Part shown: one piece after another, positions 10,334-20,101 of the stretch
Layout of the letters: every line of letters starts with the position of its first letter
Numbering within the stretch: the stretch's first letter is position 1
DNA from: Actinomycetota bacterium
Lineage (GTDB): Bacteria > Actinomycetota > Acidimicrobiia > Acidimicrobiales > MedAcidi-G1
Length of the DNA: 64,000 bases
Assembly (NCBI GenBank): GCA_014381945.1
Contig: JACNKQ010000041.1
Location: forward strand, 1 to 64,000
Reading direction: 5' to 3'
Made by a program: the position numbers and the translations under genes
Notes under the pieces: generated by a model
What the model was told of the DNA's origin: nothing
What the model saw: the letters and a program-made list of their open reading frames with translations, nothing else
Database searches by the model: none

Positions 10334-11584
10334 TCACGAGCGGAGGAGTTCTTCGAGCAGCCTTCCGAGTAGGGGAACGTCGCCGACGGCGCAGAGTTCC
10401 CGTGCGCTGTGCATCGCCAGTTGCGGGGCACCCAGGTCGACTGTCGGGAGCCCGGTGGCGGCTGCGGTGATCGGACCGACGGTCGAGCCGCAGGGAAGGT
10501 CGGCCCGGTGGCTGTACGACTGCAGCGGCACCTCGCACCGCTCGGCTGCCAGGCGGACCCTTGCGGCACCCGGTGCGTCCGTCGCATAGCGCTGTGAGGC
10601 ATTGAACTTCAGGACCGGGCCGCCGCCGAGGTGGACAAGGTGTTCGGCGTCGTGACGGTCGGGATAGTTCGGGTGGACAGCATGGGCACCGTCGACCGAA
10701 CAGGCGAGGGAGTCAGCGGGCTTCAGCGACGCGTCGCCGAGGAGTTGTTCCAGCAACGAGCTCAACACGGGTGAGCCGGCCCCGGTGGCCGAGGTGCTGC
10801 CGACCTCCTCGTGGTCGTAGAGGACGATTACAGGCGTCGGGCCGCCGGCCTCGTCGACGATCCCGCAGATCGCTCCGACTGCGGCATGGCAGGAGAGCAG
10901 GTTGTCGATCCGGGAGGCACTCACGAACTCGTCGCCCGTGCCCGCCAGCGTCGACGGTGCGAGGTCATGGAGCATGAGGTCGAACCCGAGGACATCGGCG
11001 GCATCCACCCCGGCCGTGGCGGCGATTGTGGCGAGGAAGGCGCCGTGTTCCAGGTCGCCCAGCCCGGTTACCGGGGAGAGGTTGGTGTGTGGATCGAGGA
11101 CCAGGCCCTTGGTGTTGACCCCACGGTCGAGGTGGATCGCCAGTTGGGGCACCCGGGCGATCGGGCGATCGAGTCGGACCAGCAACTCACGGTGCCCGTC
11201 GCCGTCCCGGACTGCCAGCCGGCCGGAACACCCGAGGTCCCGGTCCAGCCAGGAGTTGAGCAGTGCCCCGCCGTAGACCTCTATGCCGAGCTGCTGAACC
11301 CCGTGAGCAGAACGGTCCGGGTTGGGCGTGATGCGCAGGTTTGGGCTGTCGGTGTGGGCCATGAGCACCCGGAATCCGGTTGTCCGTCCATGTCCGGCTA
11401 TCCAGGCGACCAGGCTGCCGGAGGACCGCAGGTATCGGGCTCCCGCTCCGTCGCCGGGTGATCCCTCGATGAAACCGGCGGCCTCGAGGCGGGCGGCTGC
11501 CGTGGCCACTGCATGGAACGGGGAGGGGGATGCGTCGATGAAGGTGCAGAGGTCCGCTGCCTGGTGGGTTGCGTCGGTGTCCAT
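10334..11584 (-). CDS. M18 family aminopeptidase (aspartyl aminopeptidase type)
   Basis: The ATG at 11582-11584 gives 416 residues. Family features are in order: [15 protein letters not shown] at the N-terminus, the first metal His in [12 protein letters not shown], the acidic site in [15 protein letters not shown], the catalytic/metal pair in [10 protein letters not shown], and the last His in [15 protein letters not shown]18 enzymes are cytosolic dodecameric dizinc peptidases that remove N-terminal acidic or other residues. The frame remains open far upstream, but only this start matches family length. It diverges from gltB, with 234 bases between starts. Confidence 0.95.
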   Translation of the reverse strand: MDTDATHQAADLCTFIDASPSPFHAVATAAARLEAAGFIEGSPGDGAGARYLRSSGSLVAWIAGHGRTTGFRVLMAHTDSPNLRITPNPDRSAHGVQQLGIEVYGGALLNSWLDRDLGCSGRLAVRDGDGHRELLVRLDRPIARVPQLAIHLDRGVNTKGLVLDPHTNLSPVTGLGDLEHGAFLATIAATAGVDAADVLGFDLMLHDLAPSTLAGTGDEFVSASRIDNLLSCHAAVGAICGIVDEAGGPTPVIVLYDHEEVGSTSATGAGSPVLSSLLEQLLGDASLKPADSLACSVDGAHAVHPNYPDRHDAEHLVHLGGGPVLKFNASQRYATDAPGAARVRLAAERCEVPLQSYSHRADLPCGSTVGPITAAATGLPTVDLGAPQLAMHSARELCAVGDVPLLGRLLEELLRS

Positions 11585-11818
11585 GGTCGTATATTGGCCG
11601 CTGGGACGCGCAGGTGGGAACCCATGCCGCGACGAGGCGGCCTCCGAAACGACCGACAGGGCCGTCCAGGCCGCCGATGTCCGCCGTCCAGGTTCCGAGA
11701 CAGCGTCGCCTCCGCCGGGCAGCGACCCGGCAGCCCTCGACGAGGGACCGCTCTGACCGATGGTGCTCCGGGCGAATCCGAACAGCCACCGATGGTCCGG
11801 AGGACACTTCCCAGGCCG

Positions 11819-14800
11819 ATGACGAAGCCAACGCCCACCGGTCTCAACACCGGCATTCCCGCCGCTCAGGGCCTCTACGACCCCCGGTTCGAACACGACG
11901 CCTGTGGGGTCAACTTCGTCTGCCACCTGCGGGGTATTCGCAGCCATGACATCGTGGCGTTGGGAATTGGAGCCCTCTGCAAGCTCCAGCACCGCGGGGC
12001 CCTCGGTGCGGAGAAGAACACGGGTGACGGTGCCGGCATCCTCCTCCAGGTACCCGACGGCTTCTACCGACAGGTCATCGACTTCGAACTCCCATCGGAG
12101 GGCCACTACGCCACCGGAATTGCGTTCCTGCCGGGGGATCCCGAACAGGCCGAACTGGTCGTCGACCGGATCGGACAGCTGGCCGCCGAGGAGGGCATAG
12201 AGGTTCTGGGATGGCGTGAGGTGCCGGTCGACGACTCGAAGATCGGTTCGGCGGCGAAGCGCACCGAGCCGATCTTCCGACAGGTGTTCATCGCGGGGCC
12301 TGAGGGTCCGGCCGGACGGCCCGGTGGTATAGCGCTCGACCGTCTCGCCTATGTCCTGCGCAAGCGCACCGAGCACGAGATCCACGTGCCGTCCGGAAGC
12401 GGCCCGGCGAGTCGCTCCGGGGGAGGGGGGATGGGCGCAGCCAGCGAGGCCCATGCCGGTGTCTACTTCCCGTCGCTTTCCTCCCGGACCATCGTCTACA
12501 AGGGGATGCTCACAACGCCGCAGTTGGCGGAGTTCTATCCGGACCTGACCGACGACCGGGTCGAGAGCGCTCTCGCCCTGGTCCACTCCCGATTCTCGAC
12601 CAACACCTTCCCCGCATGGCCGCTTGCCCATCCCTACCGGATGATCGCCCACAACGGTGAGATCAACACGGTGCAGGGCAACCGCAACAAGATGCGGTCC
12701 CGTGAGGCCCTCCTGGCGACCGACCTCCTGCCCGGCGACCTCGAGCGCCTGTTCCCCATCTGTACCCCGGGAGGAAGCGACACAGCGACATTCGACGAGG
12801 CGCTCGAACTCCTCACCCTCGGCGGCTATTCGCTGCCAGAGGCCGTCATGATGATGATCCCGGAGCCCTGGGAGAACCACGATTCCATGGACGAGGAACG
12901 GCGTGCCTTCTACCGGTACCACGCATCCCTCATGGAACCATGGGACGGCCCGGCATCGATCGCCTTCACCGACGGCACGATGATCGGAGCGGTCCTCGAC
13001 CGCAACGGCCTGCGCCCCAGCCGCTACTGGGTGACCGACGACGACCTGGTCGTGATGGCAAGTGAGGTCGGGGTCATAGACGTTGCGACCTCGAGCATCA
13101 TCGAGAAGGGCCGACTCCAGCCGGGACGCATGTTCCTCATCGACACCGCCGAGGGGCGCATCGTCCGCGACCACGAGATCAAGGCGGGGCTGGCTGCCGC
13201 CCGTCCGTACGGCGCCTGGCTGGACCGCAACCTTGTCCGGCTCGAGGATCTTCCGGATCGCGAACGGCAACTCCGCTCAGAGGGAACCGCCCTCCAGCGC
13301 CAGCAGGCATTCGGGTTCACCCACGAGGACATGAAGCTGCTGATGGCACCGATGGTCCGGGACTCCAAGGAGGCAATCGGTTCGATGGGAACCGACACGC
13401 CCGTCGCCGCCCTCTCCAACCGTTCCCGACAGCTCTACGACTACTTCTCACAGCTGTTCGCCCAGGTCACGAACCCGCCGCTGGACGCCATGCGCGAAGA
13501 GCTGATCACCGCTGTCTGCGGGACCATCGGCCCGGAGGGCAACCTGCTCGACCCCACGCCCGATTCGTGCCGCCAGGTCCAGATTCCGCACCCTGTCCTG
13601 ACAGAGGTGGAGTTGGCCCGCATCGTCCACATAGACGACGACGGCGGTCCCGGCCACTTTCGGACGGTGGTCCTCGATGCCAGGTACCCCGTCGCCGAGG
13701 GGGGAGCCGGGTTGGCAACCGCCCTCGACCGGCTGCGCCTGGAGGCCTCGGCGGCGATCGCTGATGGAGCAGGCCTTCTCGTGGTGAGCGACCGGGGCAT
13801 TGATTCCACCAACGCACCCATTCCCTCCCTGCTTGCCGTCGGGGCGGTCCACCAGCACCTGATCCGGGAGAAGTCCCGTTCACGGGTCGGCCTGCTCGTC
13901 GAGAGTGGCGATGCCCGCGAGGTTCACCACGTGGCTCTCCTCCTCGGCTTCGGCGCTTCCGCCGTGTGTCCGTACGTCGCATTCGAGGCCATCGACGGGA
14001 TGATCGCCGAGGGGCTCAACGGGCTGTCCCGCGACCTCGATCCGGCGAAGGCTCGACGGAACTACGTGGATGCCTGCGACAAGGGAATCCTCAAGGTGAT
14101 GTCCAAGATGGGGATCTCCACGGTTGCCTCCTACACGGGTGCACAGATCTTCGAGGCCATCGGGCTGGGTGCCGAGGTGGTGGACGCCTGCTTCACCGGA
14201 ACGGTGAGCCGCCTGGGGGGCGTCGGACTCGAGGTCCTGGCCACCGAGGTCGCCGTCCGCCACGCACTGGCCTTCCCCGACAACCCCGAGGAGCGAGCCC
14301 ACCGCACCCTCGAGGTGGGCGGTGAGTACCAGTGGCGCCGGGAGGGCGAATACCACCTCTTCAACCCGGAAACCGTGTTCCGCCTGCAGCACGCCACCCG
14401 AGAGGGGCGCTACGACGTCTTCAAGCAGTACACGGCCCTCGTCGACGAACAGGCCGGGAACCTGGCGACCCTGCGCGGCCTCTTCCGGTTCCGCACGGGC
14501 CGGCGTCCCCCCGTTCCGATCGACGAGGTCGAGCCTGTTTCGGAGATCGTCCGGCGCTTCGCCACGGGTGCCATGTCCTATGGGTCGATCTCGGCCGAGG
14601 CCCATGAGACGCTCGCCATCGCCATGAACCGCATAGGCGGAAAGTCCAACACCGGTGAGGGCGGCGAGGACCCCGACCGGTTCGAACCGGACGAAAACGG
14701 TGACCTGCGGCGCTCTGCCGTCAAACAGGTTGCATCGGGCCGCTTCGGGGTCACGAGCGAATACCTGGTCAACAGCGACGACATCCAGATCAAGATGGCC

Positions 14801-16474
14801 CAGGGCGCCAAGCCCGGCGAGGGCGGTCAACTGCCGGGCCACAAGGTGTACCCCTGGATCGCCAGAACCCGCCACTCCACACCCGGTGTCGGCCTGATCT
14901 CGCCGCCGCCCCACCACGACATCTATTCGATCGAGGACCTGGCGCAGCTCATCTTCGACCTCAAGAACGCCAACCCCGTTTCCCGGGTTCATGTGAAGCT
15001 GGTCGCCGAGGTCGGGGTCGGCACGGTAGCTGCGGGCGTCGCCAAGGGCCACGCCGACGTTGTCCTCATCTCCGGGCACGACGGTGGCACCGGTGCCTCC
15101 CCGCTGTCGTCGATCAAGCACGCCGGCGCTCCCTGGGAACTGGGGCTCGCCGAGACCCAGCAGACCCTGCTCCTCAACGGCCTGCGCGACCGGATCGTGG
15201 TCCAGGTCGACGGCCAGCTCAAGACCGGACGCGACGTAATGATCGCAGCGCTTCTGGGCGGAGACGAGTTCGGCTTCGCCACCGCTCCGTTGGTGGTTTC
15301 GGGTTGCGTCATGATGCGGGTCTGCCACCTCGACACGTGCCCGGTCGGCGTCGCCACCCAGAACCCCGAGTTGCGCAAGAAGTTCAGCGGAAGGCCCGAG
15401 TTCGTCGTCAACTTCTTCGAATACATCGCCGAGGAGGTGCGCGAGCTGCTCGCCCAACTCGGCTTCCGGTCGCTCGGGGAGGCCATCGGCCAGGTCGAGT
15501 GCCTCGACGTCACCGAGGCGGTCTCCCACTGGAAGGCCGACGGCCTCGACCTCACGCCGATACTGCACGTACCCGACCTTCCGGAGGGGGCCGTTCGGCA
15601 TCAGGCCACCGGACAGGACCACGGCCTCGATCAGATCCTGGACCGGACCCTGATCGCCGAGGCGGCCCCGGCCCTGGACGACGGATCACCTGTCGCCATC
15701 CTGACGAAGATCGGCAACGTCGACCGCTCGACCGGGACGATGCTCGGCTACGAGTTGACCCGGCGCTTCGGTGGGGACGGGCTTCCGGACGACACCATCA
15801 CGATCGACCTCGACGGATCGGCCGGCAACAGCTTCGGGGCGTTCGTGCCCCGTGGCATCACGTTGCGGTTGGTCGGCGACGCCAACGACTACCTGGGCAA
15901 GGGACTCTCGGGCGGACGCCTCACCGTTCGGCCACCCGCGGACTCGCCGTTCCGTGCCGAGGAGCAGGTCATCGCCGGCAACGTGATCCTCTACGGGGCC
16001 ACGGGCGGCGAAGTCTTCATCCGGGGCGTGGTGGGGGAGCGCTTCTGCGTGCGCAATTCCGGCGCCCTTGCGGTGGTCGAGGGAATAGGCGACCATGGCT
16101 GCGAGTACATGACCGGTGGTCGGGCCATCGTGCTGGGTCCGACGGGACGCAACTTCGCCGCCGGAATGTCAGGGGGCGTCGCATTCGTCCTCGACGAGGA
16201 CCGCTCGTTTCCCCGAAGGGTCAATCCGGAAATGGTCCTGCTCGAGGACCTGGACCAGGATGACGCCGACTGGTTGCAGGAGGTGCTGGTCCGGCATCGG
16301 GAGGAGACGGAATCAGAGGTGGCCGGGCGACTGCTGGAGGGATGGTCGGAGGCAGCCGGTGCATTCCGGAAGGTCATGCCGATCGACTACCGGCGTGTGC
16401 TCGAGGCGGCCGCCGCCGCCCGAGCGGGAGGCCGCGACGAGGTGGAGGCGATCATGGCCTCCACGCGGGCCTGA
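11819..16474 (+). CDS. gltB: Glutamate synthase large subunit (GOGAT alpha)
   Basis: Starting at ATG 11819 the protein has 1551 residues, full length for the family. The catalytic Cys29 in [10 protein letters not shown] would be exposed by removal of a 28-residue propeptide, as in other class II glutaminase domains (about residues 29-430). A central linker, the FMN-binding synthase domain (with [18 protein letters not shown]) and the C-terminal GXGXG beta-helix follow. The 3Fe-4S cluster cysteines are in [15 protein letters not shown]. The enzyme makes two glutamates from glutamine and 2-oxoglutarate using electrons from GltD. One oddity is a Gly/Ser-rich insert of about 25 residues between RTEHEI and [12 protein letters not shown] inside the glutaminase domain. 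Candidate upstream starts add only low-complexity sequence. Confidence 0.97.
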   Translation: MTKPTPTGLNTGIPAAQGLYDPRFEHDACGVNFVCHLRGIRSHDIVALGIGALCKLQHRGALGAEKNTGDGAGILLQVPDGFYRQVIDFELPSEGHYATGIAFLPGDPEQAELVVDRIGQLAAEEGIEVLGWREVPVDDSKIGSAAKRTEPIFRQVFIAGPEGPAGRPGGIALDRLAYVLRKRTEHEIHVPSGSGPASRSGGGGMGAASEAHAGVYFPSLSSRTIVYKGMLTTPQLAEFYPDLTDDRVESALALVHSRFSTNTFPAWPLAHPYRMIAHNGEINTVQGNRNKMRSREALLATDLLPGDLERLFPICTPGGSDTATFDEALELLTLGGYSLPEAVMMMIPEPWENHDSMDEERRAFYRYHASLMEPWDGPASIAFTDGTMIGAVLDRNGLRPSRYWVTDDDLVVMASEVGVIDVATSSIIEKGRLQPGRMFLIDTAEGRIVRDHEIKAGLAAARPYGAWLDRNLVRLEDLPDRERQLRSEGTALQRQQAFGFTHEDMKLLMAPMVRDSKEAIGSMGTDTPVAALSNRSRQLYDYFSQLFAQVTNPPLDAMREELITAVCGTIGPEGNLLDPTPDSCRQVQIPHPVLTEVELARIVHIDDDGGPGHFRTVVLDARYPVAEGGAGLATALDRLRLEASAAIADGAGLLVVSDRGIDSTNAPIPSLLAVGAVHQHLIREKSRSRVGLLVESGDAREVHHVALLLGFGASAVCPYVAFEAIDGMIAEGLNGLSRDLDPAKARRNYVDACDKGILKVMSKMGISTVASYTGAQIFEAIGLGAEVVDACFTGTVSRLGGVGLEVLATEVAVRHALAFPDNPEERAHRTLEVGGEYQWRREGEYHLFNPETVFRLQHATREGRYDVFKQYTALVDEQAGNLATLRGLFRFRTGRRPPVPIDEVEPVSEIVRRFATGAMSYGSISAEAHETLAIAMNRIGGKSNTGEGGEDPDRFEPDENGDLRRSAVKQVASGRFGVTSEYLVNSDDIQIKMAQGAKPGEGGQLPGHKVYPWIARTRHSTPGVGLISPPPHHDIYSIEDLAQLIFDLKNANPVSRVHVKLVAEVGVGTVAAGVAKGHADVVLISGHDGGTGASPLSSIKHAGAPWELGLAETQQTLLLNGLRDRIVVQVDGQLKTGRDVMIAALLGGDEFGFATAPLVVSGCVMMRVCHLDTCPVGVATQNPELRKKFSGRPEFVVNFFEYIAEEVRELLAQLGFRSLGEAIGQVECLDVTEAVSHWKADGLDLTPILHVPDLPEGAVRHQATGQDHGLDQILDRTLIAEAAPALDDGSPVAILTKIGNVDRSTGTMLGYELTRRFGGDGLPDDTITIDLDGSAGNSFGAFVPRGITLRLVGDANDYLGKGLSGGRLTVRPPADSPFRAEEQVIAGNVILYGATGGEVFIRGVVGERFCVRNSGALAVVEGIGDHGCEYMTGGRAIVLGPTGRNFAAGMSGGVAFVLDEDRSFPRRVNPEMVLLEDLDQDDADWLQEVLVRHREETESEVAGRLLEGWSEAAGAFRKVMPIDYRRVLEAAAAARAGGRDEVEAIMASTRA

Positions 16475-16484
16475 GGAGCCGGGC

Positions 16485-17945
16485 ATGGGTGATCCACGTG
16501 GCTTCCTCAAGCACGACCGCCTCCTGCCGGAGCGCCGACCGGTACCCGTGCGACTCCGGGACTGGAAGGAGGTCTACGAACCCTTTCCGGACGATGAACT
16601 CCAGAAGCAGGCCAGCCGCTGCATGGACTGCGGTGTCCCGTTCTGCAACGACGGGTGCCCGCTCGGCAACCTCATTCCCGACTGGAACGACCTCGTGTAC
16701 CGGGAACAGTGGCGCCAGGGCTCCGAGCGCCTGCACGCCACCAACAACTTCCCGGAATTCACCGGCCGCCTCTGCCCGGCCCCCTGCGAGGCCGCATGTG
16801 TGCTGGGTATCAACGAGCCGGCGGTCGCCATCAAGCAGGTCGAGGTCAGCATCGTGGACCGTGCCTGGGAGGAGGGTTGGATCTCGCCGCAACCTCCCCA
16901 GGAGCGCACGGGCCGCCGGGTCTCCGTGGTCGGATCGGGTCCTGCGGGCCTTGCTGCCGCCCAACAGTTGACGCGTGCCGGCCATGATGTCGTCGTGTTC
17001 GAGCGGGCCGACCGGATCGGGGGACTACTGCGCTACGGGATCCCCGAGTTCAAGATGGAGAAGCGTCACCTGGATCGCCGGCTCGCTCAGATGGAGGCCG
17101 AGGGAACCGAGTTCCGCACCAACGTCGATGTCGGCACCGACCTGCCGGTCGAGGACATGCGCTCCGACTACGACGCCGTCGTCCTCGCCTGCGGGTCAAC
17201 GCAATGGCGCGACCTTCCGATCCCCGGCCGTCAACTCGAAGGTGTCCATCAGGCGATGGAGTACCTCCCGTGGGGCAACCGCCTCCAGGAGGGAGACATC
17301 GACCGTTCCCCGATCGACGCAGCAGACAGGCACGTCGTGATCATCGGCGGTGGCGACACCGGCGCCGACTGCCTTGGCACCGCCCACCGGCAGGGGGCGG
17401 CATCGGTCCACCAGTTCGAGATCATGCCCCGTCCGACGGACGACCGTCCCGACGCCAACCCGTGGCCCACCTGGCCGATGCTCTACCGGGTCTCGTCCGC
17501 CCACGAAGAGGGTGGGGAACGCGTCTTCGCCATCAACACGGCCGAGTTCCTCGGGGAGGACGGCCGCCTTACCGGGCTCCTGACGCATCGGGTCGAGCAG
17601 GTGTTGACCGACGGCCGGATGTCCTTCGAGCCCGTCGATGGCAGCGACGAGGTGTTCCCTGCAGACCTGGCGTTCCTCGCCATGGGCTTCACGGGTCCCG
17701 AGCAGGGGCCCCTGACGGAGATTCTGGGCGTCGACCTCGACGCCCGTGGGAACGTGGCGCGGGATGCCGTCTTTGCCACGAACGTGGACGGGGTGTTCGT
17801 CTGCGGTGACATGGGTCGGGGGCAGTCTCTGGTCGTGTGGGCCATCGCCGAGGGCCGCTCGTGCGCTGCCGAGGTCGACCGCCACCTCATGGGCACCACC
17901 CACCTGCCTTCGCCGATTGCCCCGACTGCTGCGCCACTGCGCTGA
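16485..17945 (+). CDS. gltD: Glutamate synthase small subunit (GOGAT beta)
   Basis: The ATG at 16485, ten bases after the gltB stop, gives 486 residues. The N-terminal cysteine-rich part (RCMDCGVPFCNDGCPLGN, then CPAPCEAAC) binds the two 4Fe-4S clusters. It is followed by the FAD fold VVGSGPAGLAAAQQL and the NADPH fold VIIGGGDTGADCLG. The subunit takes electrons from NADPH and passes them through FAD and the clusters to GltB. Gene order and spacing make gltBD one operon for ammonium assimilation. The gene converges with an alpha/beta hydrolase; only a weak 5-bp hairpin lies between the stops. Confidence 0.97.
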   Translation: MGDPRGFLKHDRLLPERRPVPVRLRDWKEVYEPFPDDELQKQASRCMDCGVPFCNDGCPLGNLIPDWNDLVYREQWRQGSERLHATNNFPEFTGRLCPAPCEAACVLGINEPAVAIKQVEVSIVDRAWEEGWISPQPPQERTGRRVSVVGSGPAGLAAAQQLTRAGHDVVVFERADRIGGLLRYGIPEFKMEKRHLDRRLAQMEAEGTEFRTNVDVGTDLPVEDMRSDYDAVVLACGSTQWRDLPIPGRQLEGVHQAMEYLPWGNRLQEGDIDRSPIDAADRHVVIIGGGDTGADCLGTAHRQGAASVHQFEIMPRPTDDRPDANPWPTWPMLYRVSSAHEEGGERVFAINTAEFLGEDGRLTGLLTHRVEQVLTDGRMSFEPVDGSDEVFPADLAFLAMGFTGPEQGPLTEILGVDLDARGNVARDAVFATNVDGVFVCGDMGRGQSLVVWAIAEGRSCAAEVDRHLMGTTHLPSPIAPTAAPLR

Positions 17946-17969
17946 GTCCCGAACGGGCGCTGCAGGCGC

Positions 17970-18656
17970 CTACCAGGCCTGAGCGTCGATGAAGCCGAGT
18001 GCGGCGTCGATGAAGCCGAAGTCCTTTGGCGTCGCGAAATGGTCCACGCCGGGAAGCACGACGAGTTCGGCGTCGGGCAGCGCATCGACCAGAGGATCCG
18101 CCGGTCCGGCCTCGTCCCGGCCGCCGAGCACGACCAGGACCGGTACATCGACCGCAGCCAGCAGGTCGGGGGCGAGCGGACCCCGGTCCGGGCGCCCGAG
18201 GAATGCCACCAGCGCCTCCCGGTCGGCATCTGCCGCGTCGGGTAGGCGTGCGAAGTAGGCGAGTTGCGGGTGGGGCGCCTCACCGGTGCGCACAGCCTCG
18301 AGGACAGCGTCGGTCCTCCAGTCGTCGGGCTCCATGAGCCGTGCACCGACCCCTGCCGCCACCAGGCGGTTGAAGCGCCCCGGGTGCCGGGCAGCCAGGA
18401 CGAGGAGCGTGCGTGCTCCGTACGAGAAGCCGATGGCGTCGACCGGTTCTTCGGGCATGGCCGCCAGAACGTGCTCCTCGAGGTTCCTGTAGGACTCGGG
18501 GTCGTGCGGTCTGGGTGCCGTGCCGTGGCCCAGGAGGTCGACGCCGACCACTTCCCGGCCGGCATCCTCGAGCAGGGCAGTCCAGCCGTTGCCCACCCAG
18601 GTTTCGGTGAACGAGGTGCCGAAGCCGTGCAGGAGGAGGACGGGCGGCTTGCTCAC
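17970..18656 (-). CDS. Alpha/beta-fold hydrolase
   Basis: A 228-residue protein with PPVLLLHGFGTSFTETW as the oxyanion-hole region, the nucleophile elbow GFSYGA (Ser near residue 98), an acid candidate in VLVVLGGRDEAGPAD, and the catalytic His in LPGVDHFATPKDF near the end. The triad is complete. There is no signal peptide, so it is cytosolic. The substrate (ester, lactone or epoxide) cannot be read from sequence. Neighbours do not form a pathway with it: gltD converges on it and the DUF2142 gene diverges 68 bases away. Confidence 0.88.
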   Translation of the reverse strand: MSKPPVLLLHGFGTSFTETWVGNGWTALLEDAGREVVGVDLLGHGTAPRPHDPESYRNLEEHVLAAMPEEPVDAIGFSYGARTLLVLAARHPGRFNRLVAAGVGARLMEPDDWRTDAVLEAVRTGEAPHPQLAYFARLPDAADADREALVAFLGRPDRGPLAPDLLAAVDVPVLVVLGGRDEAGPADPLVDALPDAELVVLPGVDHFATPKDFGFIDAALGFIDAQAW

Positions 18657-18724
18657 AGAAGGCGACTGTAGTTGGGCGGGGATCCTGTCCGGGCTGCCGG
18701 GAGCAGCGTCAGTACGCTGGCCTG

Positions 18725-20101
18725 GTGAGCCCCCAGCGCCTGCTCCTCCTCATCGGCGTGCCCCTCGGGCTCCTGATCGTGCTGTTCGCCCCGGCCTGGA
18801 CCGGCTACGACGAGCACACACACTTCGCCCGGGCCGCCGACATGGCCACCGGCTCGTTGTTCCCGACGCACGAAGAGGGGTCGGGCACGCCGATTCCCGC
18901 CAGCTACAGCGAGGACACGCTGCTGGTGCAGCAGAACTGGCTGGACGGCAATCCGGCCTGGACCGCCGCACTGACCGGTGACCTTCTGGGGAGCGGACCG
19001 GACGGCCGGATGGTCCACGTCGACCTGCGGCCGACCAACGCCTCGCCGCCGGTGGCGTACCTGCCCGCAGCCGTGGGAATGCTGGTGCCCGTGGCTGTGG
19101 ATGCCCCGGGAATCGTGGCCCTGTGGTCCGGGCGGCTTGCCAACCTGACTGCCTACCTGGGCCTGGCCGCACTCGCTGTCTGCTGGGCCCGGCGCTTCCG
19201 TTGGACGATGACCGCCGTCGCCCTGCTACCGATGCACCTGGCGCTGGCCGCCACCATCTCCCCAGATGCCGTGACGGTCGCCGCCGTCCTCCTCCTGGTC
19301 GCCCTCTGGACCCGAATCGACGACGACGCTCCAATCTCGGCCCGGGCACTCGTCGGGGTCTCTCTCCTGCTGGCCCTGGCCAAGCCGCCCTACTTCCTAC
19401 TCCTGGCACTCTTCCCGGTGGCTGCGATCGTGCGGCGGTCGGCGCAGAGCCTCTTCGCAGCGCGTGTCGCCGGGGGAGCGCTCGGAGTCGGCCTGCTGCT
19501 CACGCTCGTGAACTCCTCCACGAAGTACCAGGCCGTGACCTCGACCATGATCGACGACCAACTGACCTTCCAGCCCGAGGTTCAGCGTGACCGTCTCCTG
19601 GGCGACGTCCCTGGGTTCCTGTGGGCCTCGGTGGAGACCTGGTTCACGGAGATCCACCACTACGTCCAGGGATGGTTCCGGAACTACGGGTTCTTCACCT
19701 CGGACCTGCCGGCCGTGTTCCCCTGGGCGCTGCTCGTGTTCCTCGTGCTGGCCGCCCGCCGGCTGGATGCAGGCGACCACGAGCGCCTCTGCGGAGGTGA
19801 ACGTGGGGCGATGGCATTCGGCGTGCCCGGAATGCTGCTCGTTCTTTTCGGATCGAGCTACGTGTACTTCACGGACCACATCGACTTCGACACCATCGGC
19901 CAGCAGATGGCCCGTTATTCGGCACCACTCCTGGTCCTGATGTTCATTGCCTGGACGCCACGTCGCCTGCCGCGACTTCCTGCGCTCGAGAAGGGTTACG
20001 CCGAGGTGGCTGCCCGGGCCACCATTCTGGCGGTACCGGTCCTGGCCACCACATGGATCCTGCTGACGTGGATGGTGACCGGCACCATCGACCGCTACTG
20101 A
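18725..20101 (+). CDS. DUF2142-like polytopic membrane protein
   Basis: A 458-residue protein starts at GTG 18725. It begins with a hydrophobic segment and then FAPAWTGYDEHTHFARAAD, the N-terminal pattern of DUF2142 proteins, which resemble GT-C glycosyltransferases with an acidic residue pair in the first extracellular loop. About ten membrane helices follow. The function of the family is not established; these genes usually sit in envelope polysaccharide clusters, and here the neighbour is an AftD-like arabinofuranosyltransferase. Its stop overlaps the convergent AftD stop by seven bases. Confidence 0.75.
   Translation: MSPQRLLLLIGVPLGLLIVLFAPAWTGYDEHTHFARAADMATGSLFPTHEEGSGTPIPASYSEDTLLVQQNWLDGNPAWTAALTGDLLGSGPDGRMVHVDLRPTNASPPVAYLPAAVGMLVPVAVDAPGIVALWSGRLANLTAYLGLAALAVCWARRFRWTMTAVALLPMHLALAATISPDAVTVAAVLLLVALWTRIDDDAPISARALVGVSLLLALAKPPYFLLLALFPVAAIVRRSAQSLFAARVAGGALGVGLLLTLVNSSTKYQAVTSTMIDDQLTFQPEVQRDRLLGDVPGFLWASVETWFTEIHHYVQGWFRNYGFFTSDLPAVFPWALLVFLVLAARRLDAGDHERLCGGERGAMAFGVPGMLLVLFGSSYVYFTDHIDFDTIGQQMARYSAPLLVLMFIAWTPRRLPRLPALEKGYAEVAARATILAVPVLATTWILLTWMVTGTIDRY

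Noticed and set aside
13880-15622. A 580-codon minus-strand frame opposite gltB
   Set aside because: It is a shadow of the GltB synthase domain caused by high GC; its amino-acid composition is unlike a real protein and it has no ribosome site.
17946-17969. Hairpin ggcgc-tgcag-gcgcc between gltD and the hydrolase
   Set aside because: The stem is five pairs without a T tract; possible but too weak to annotate.
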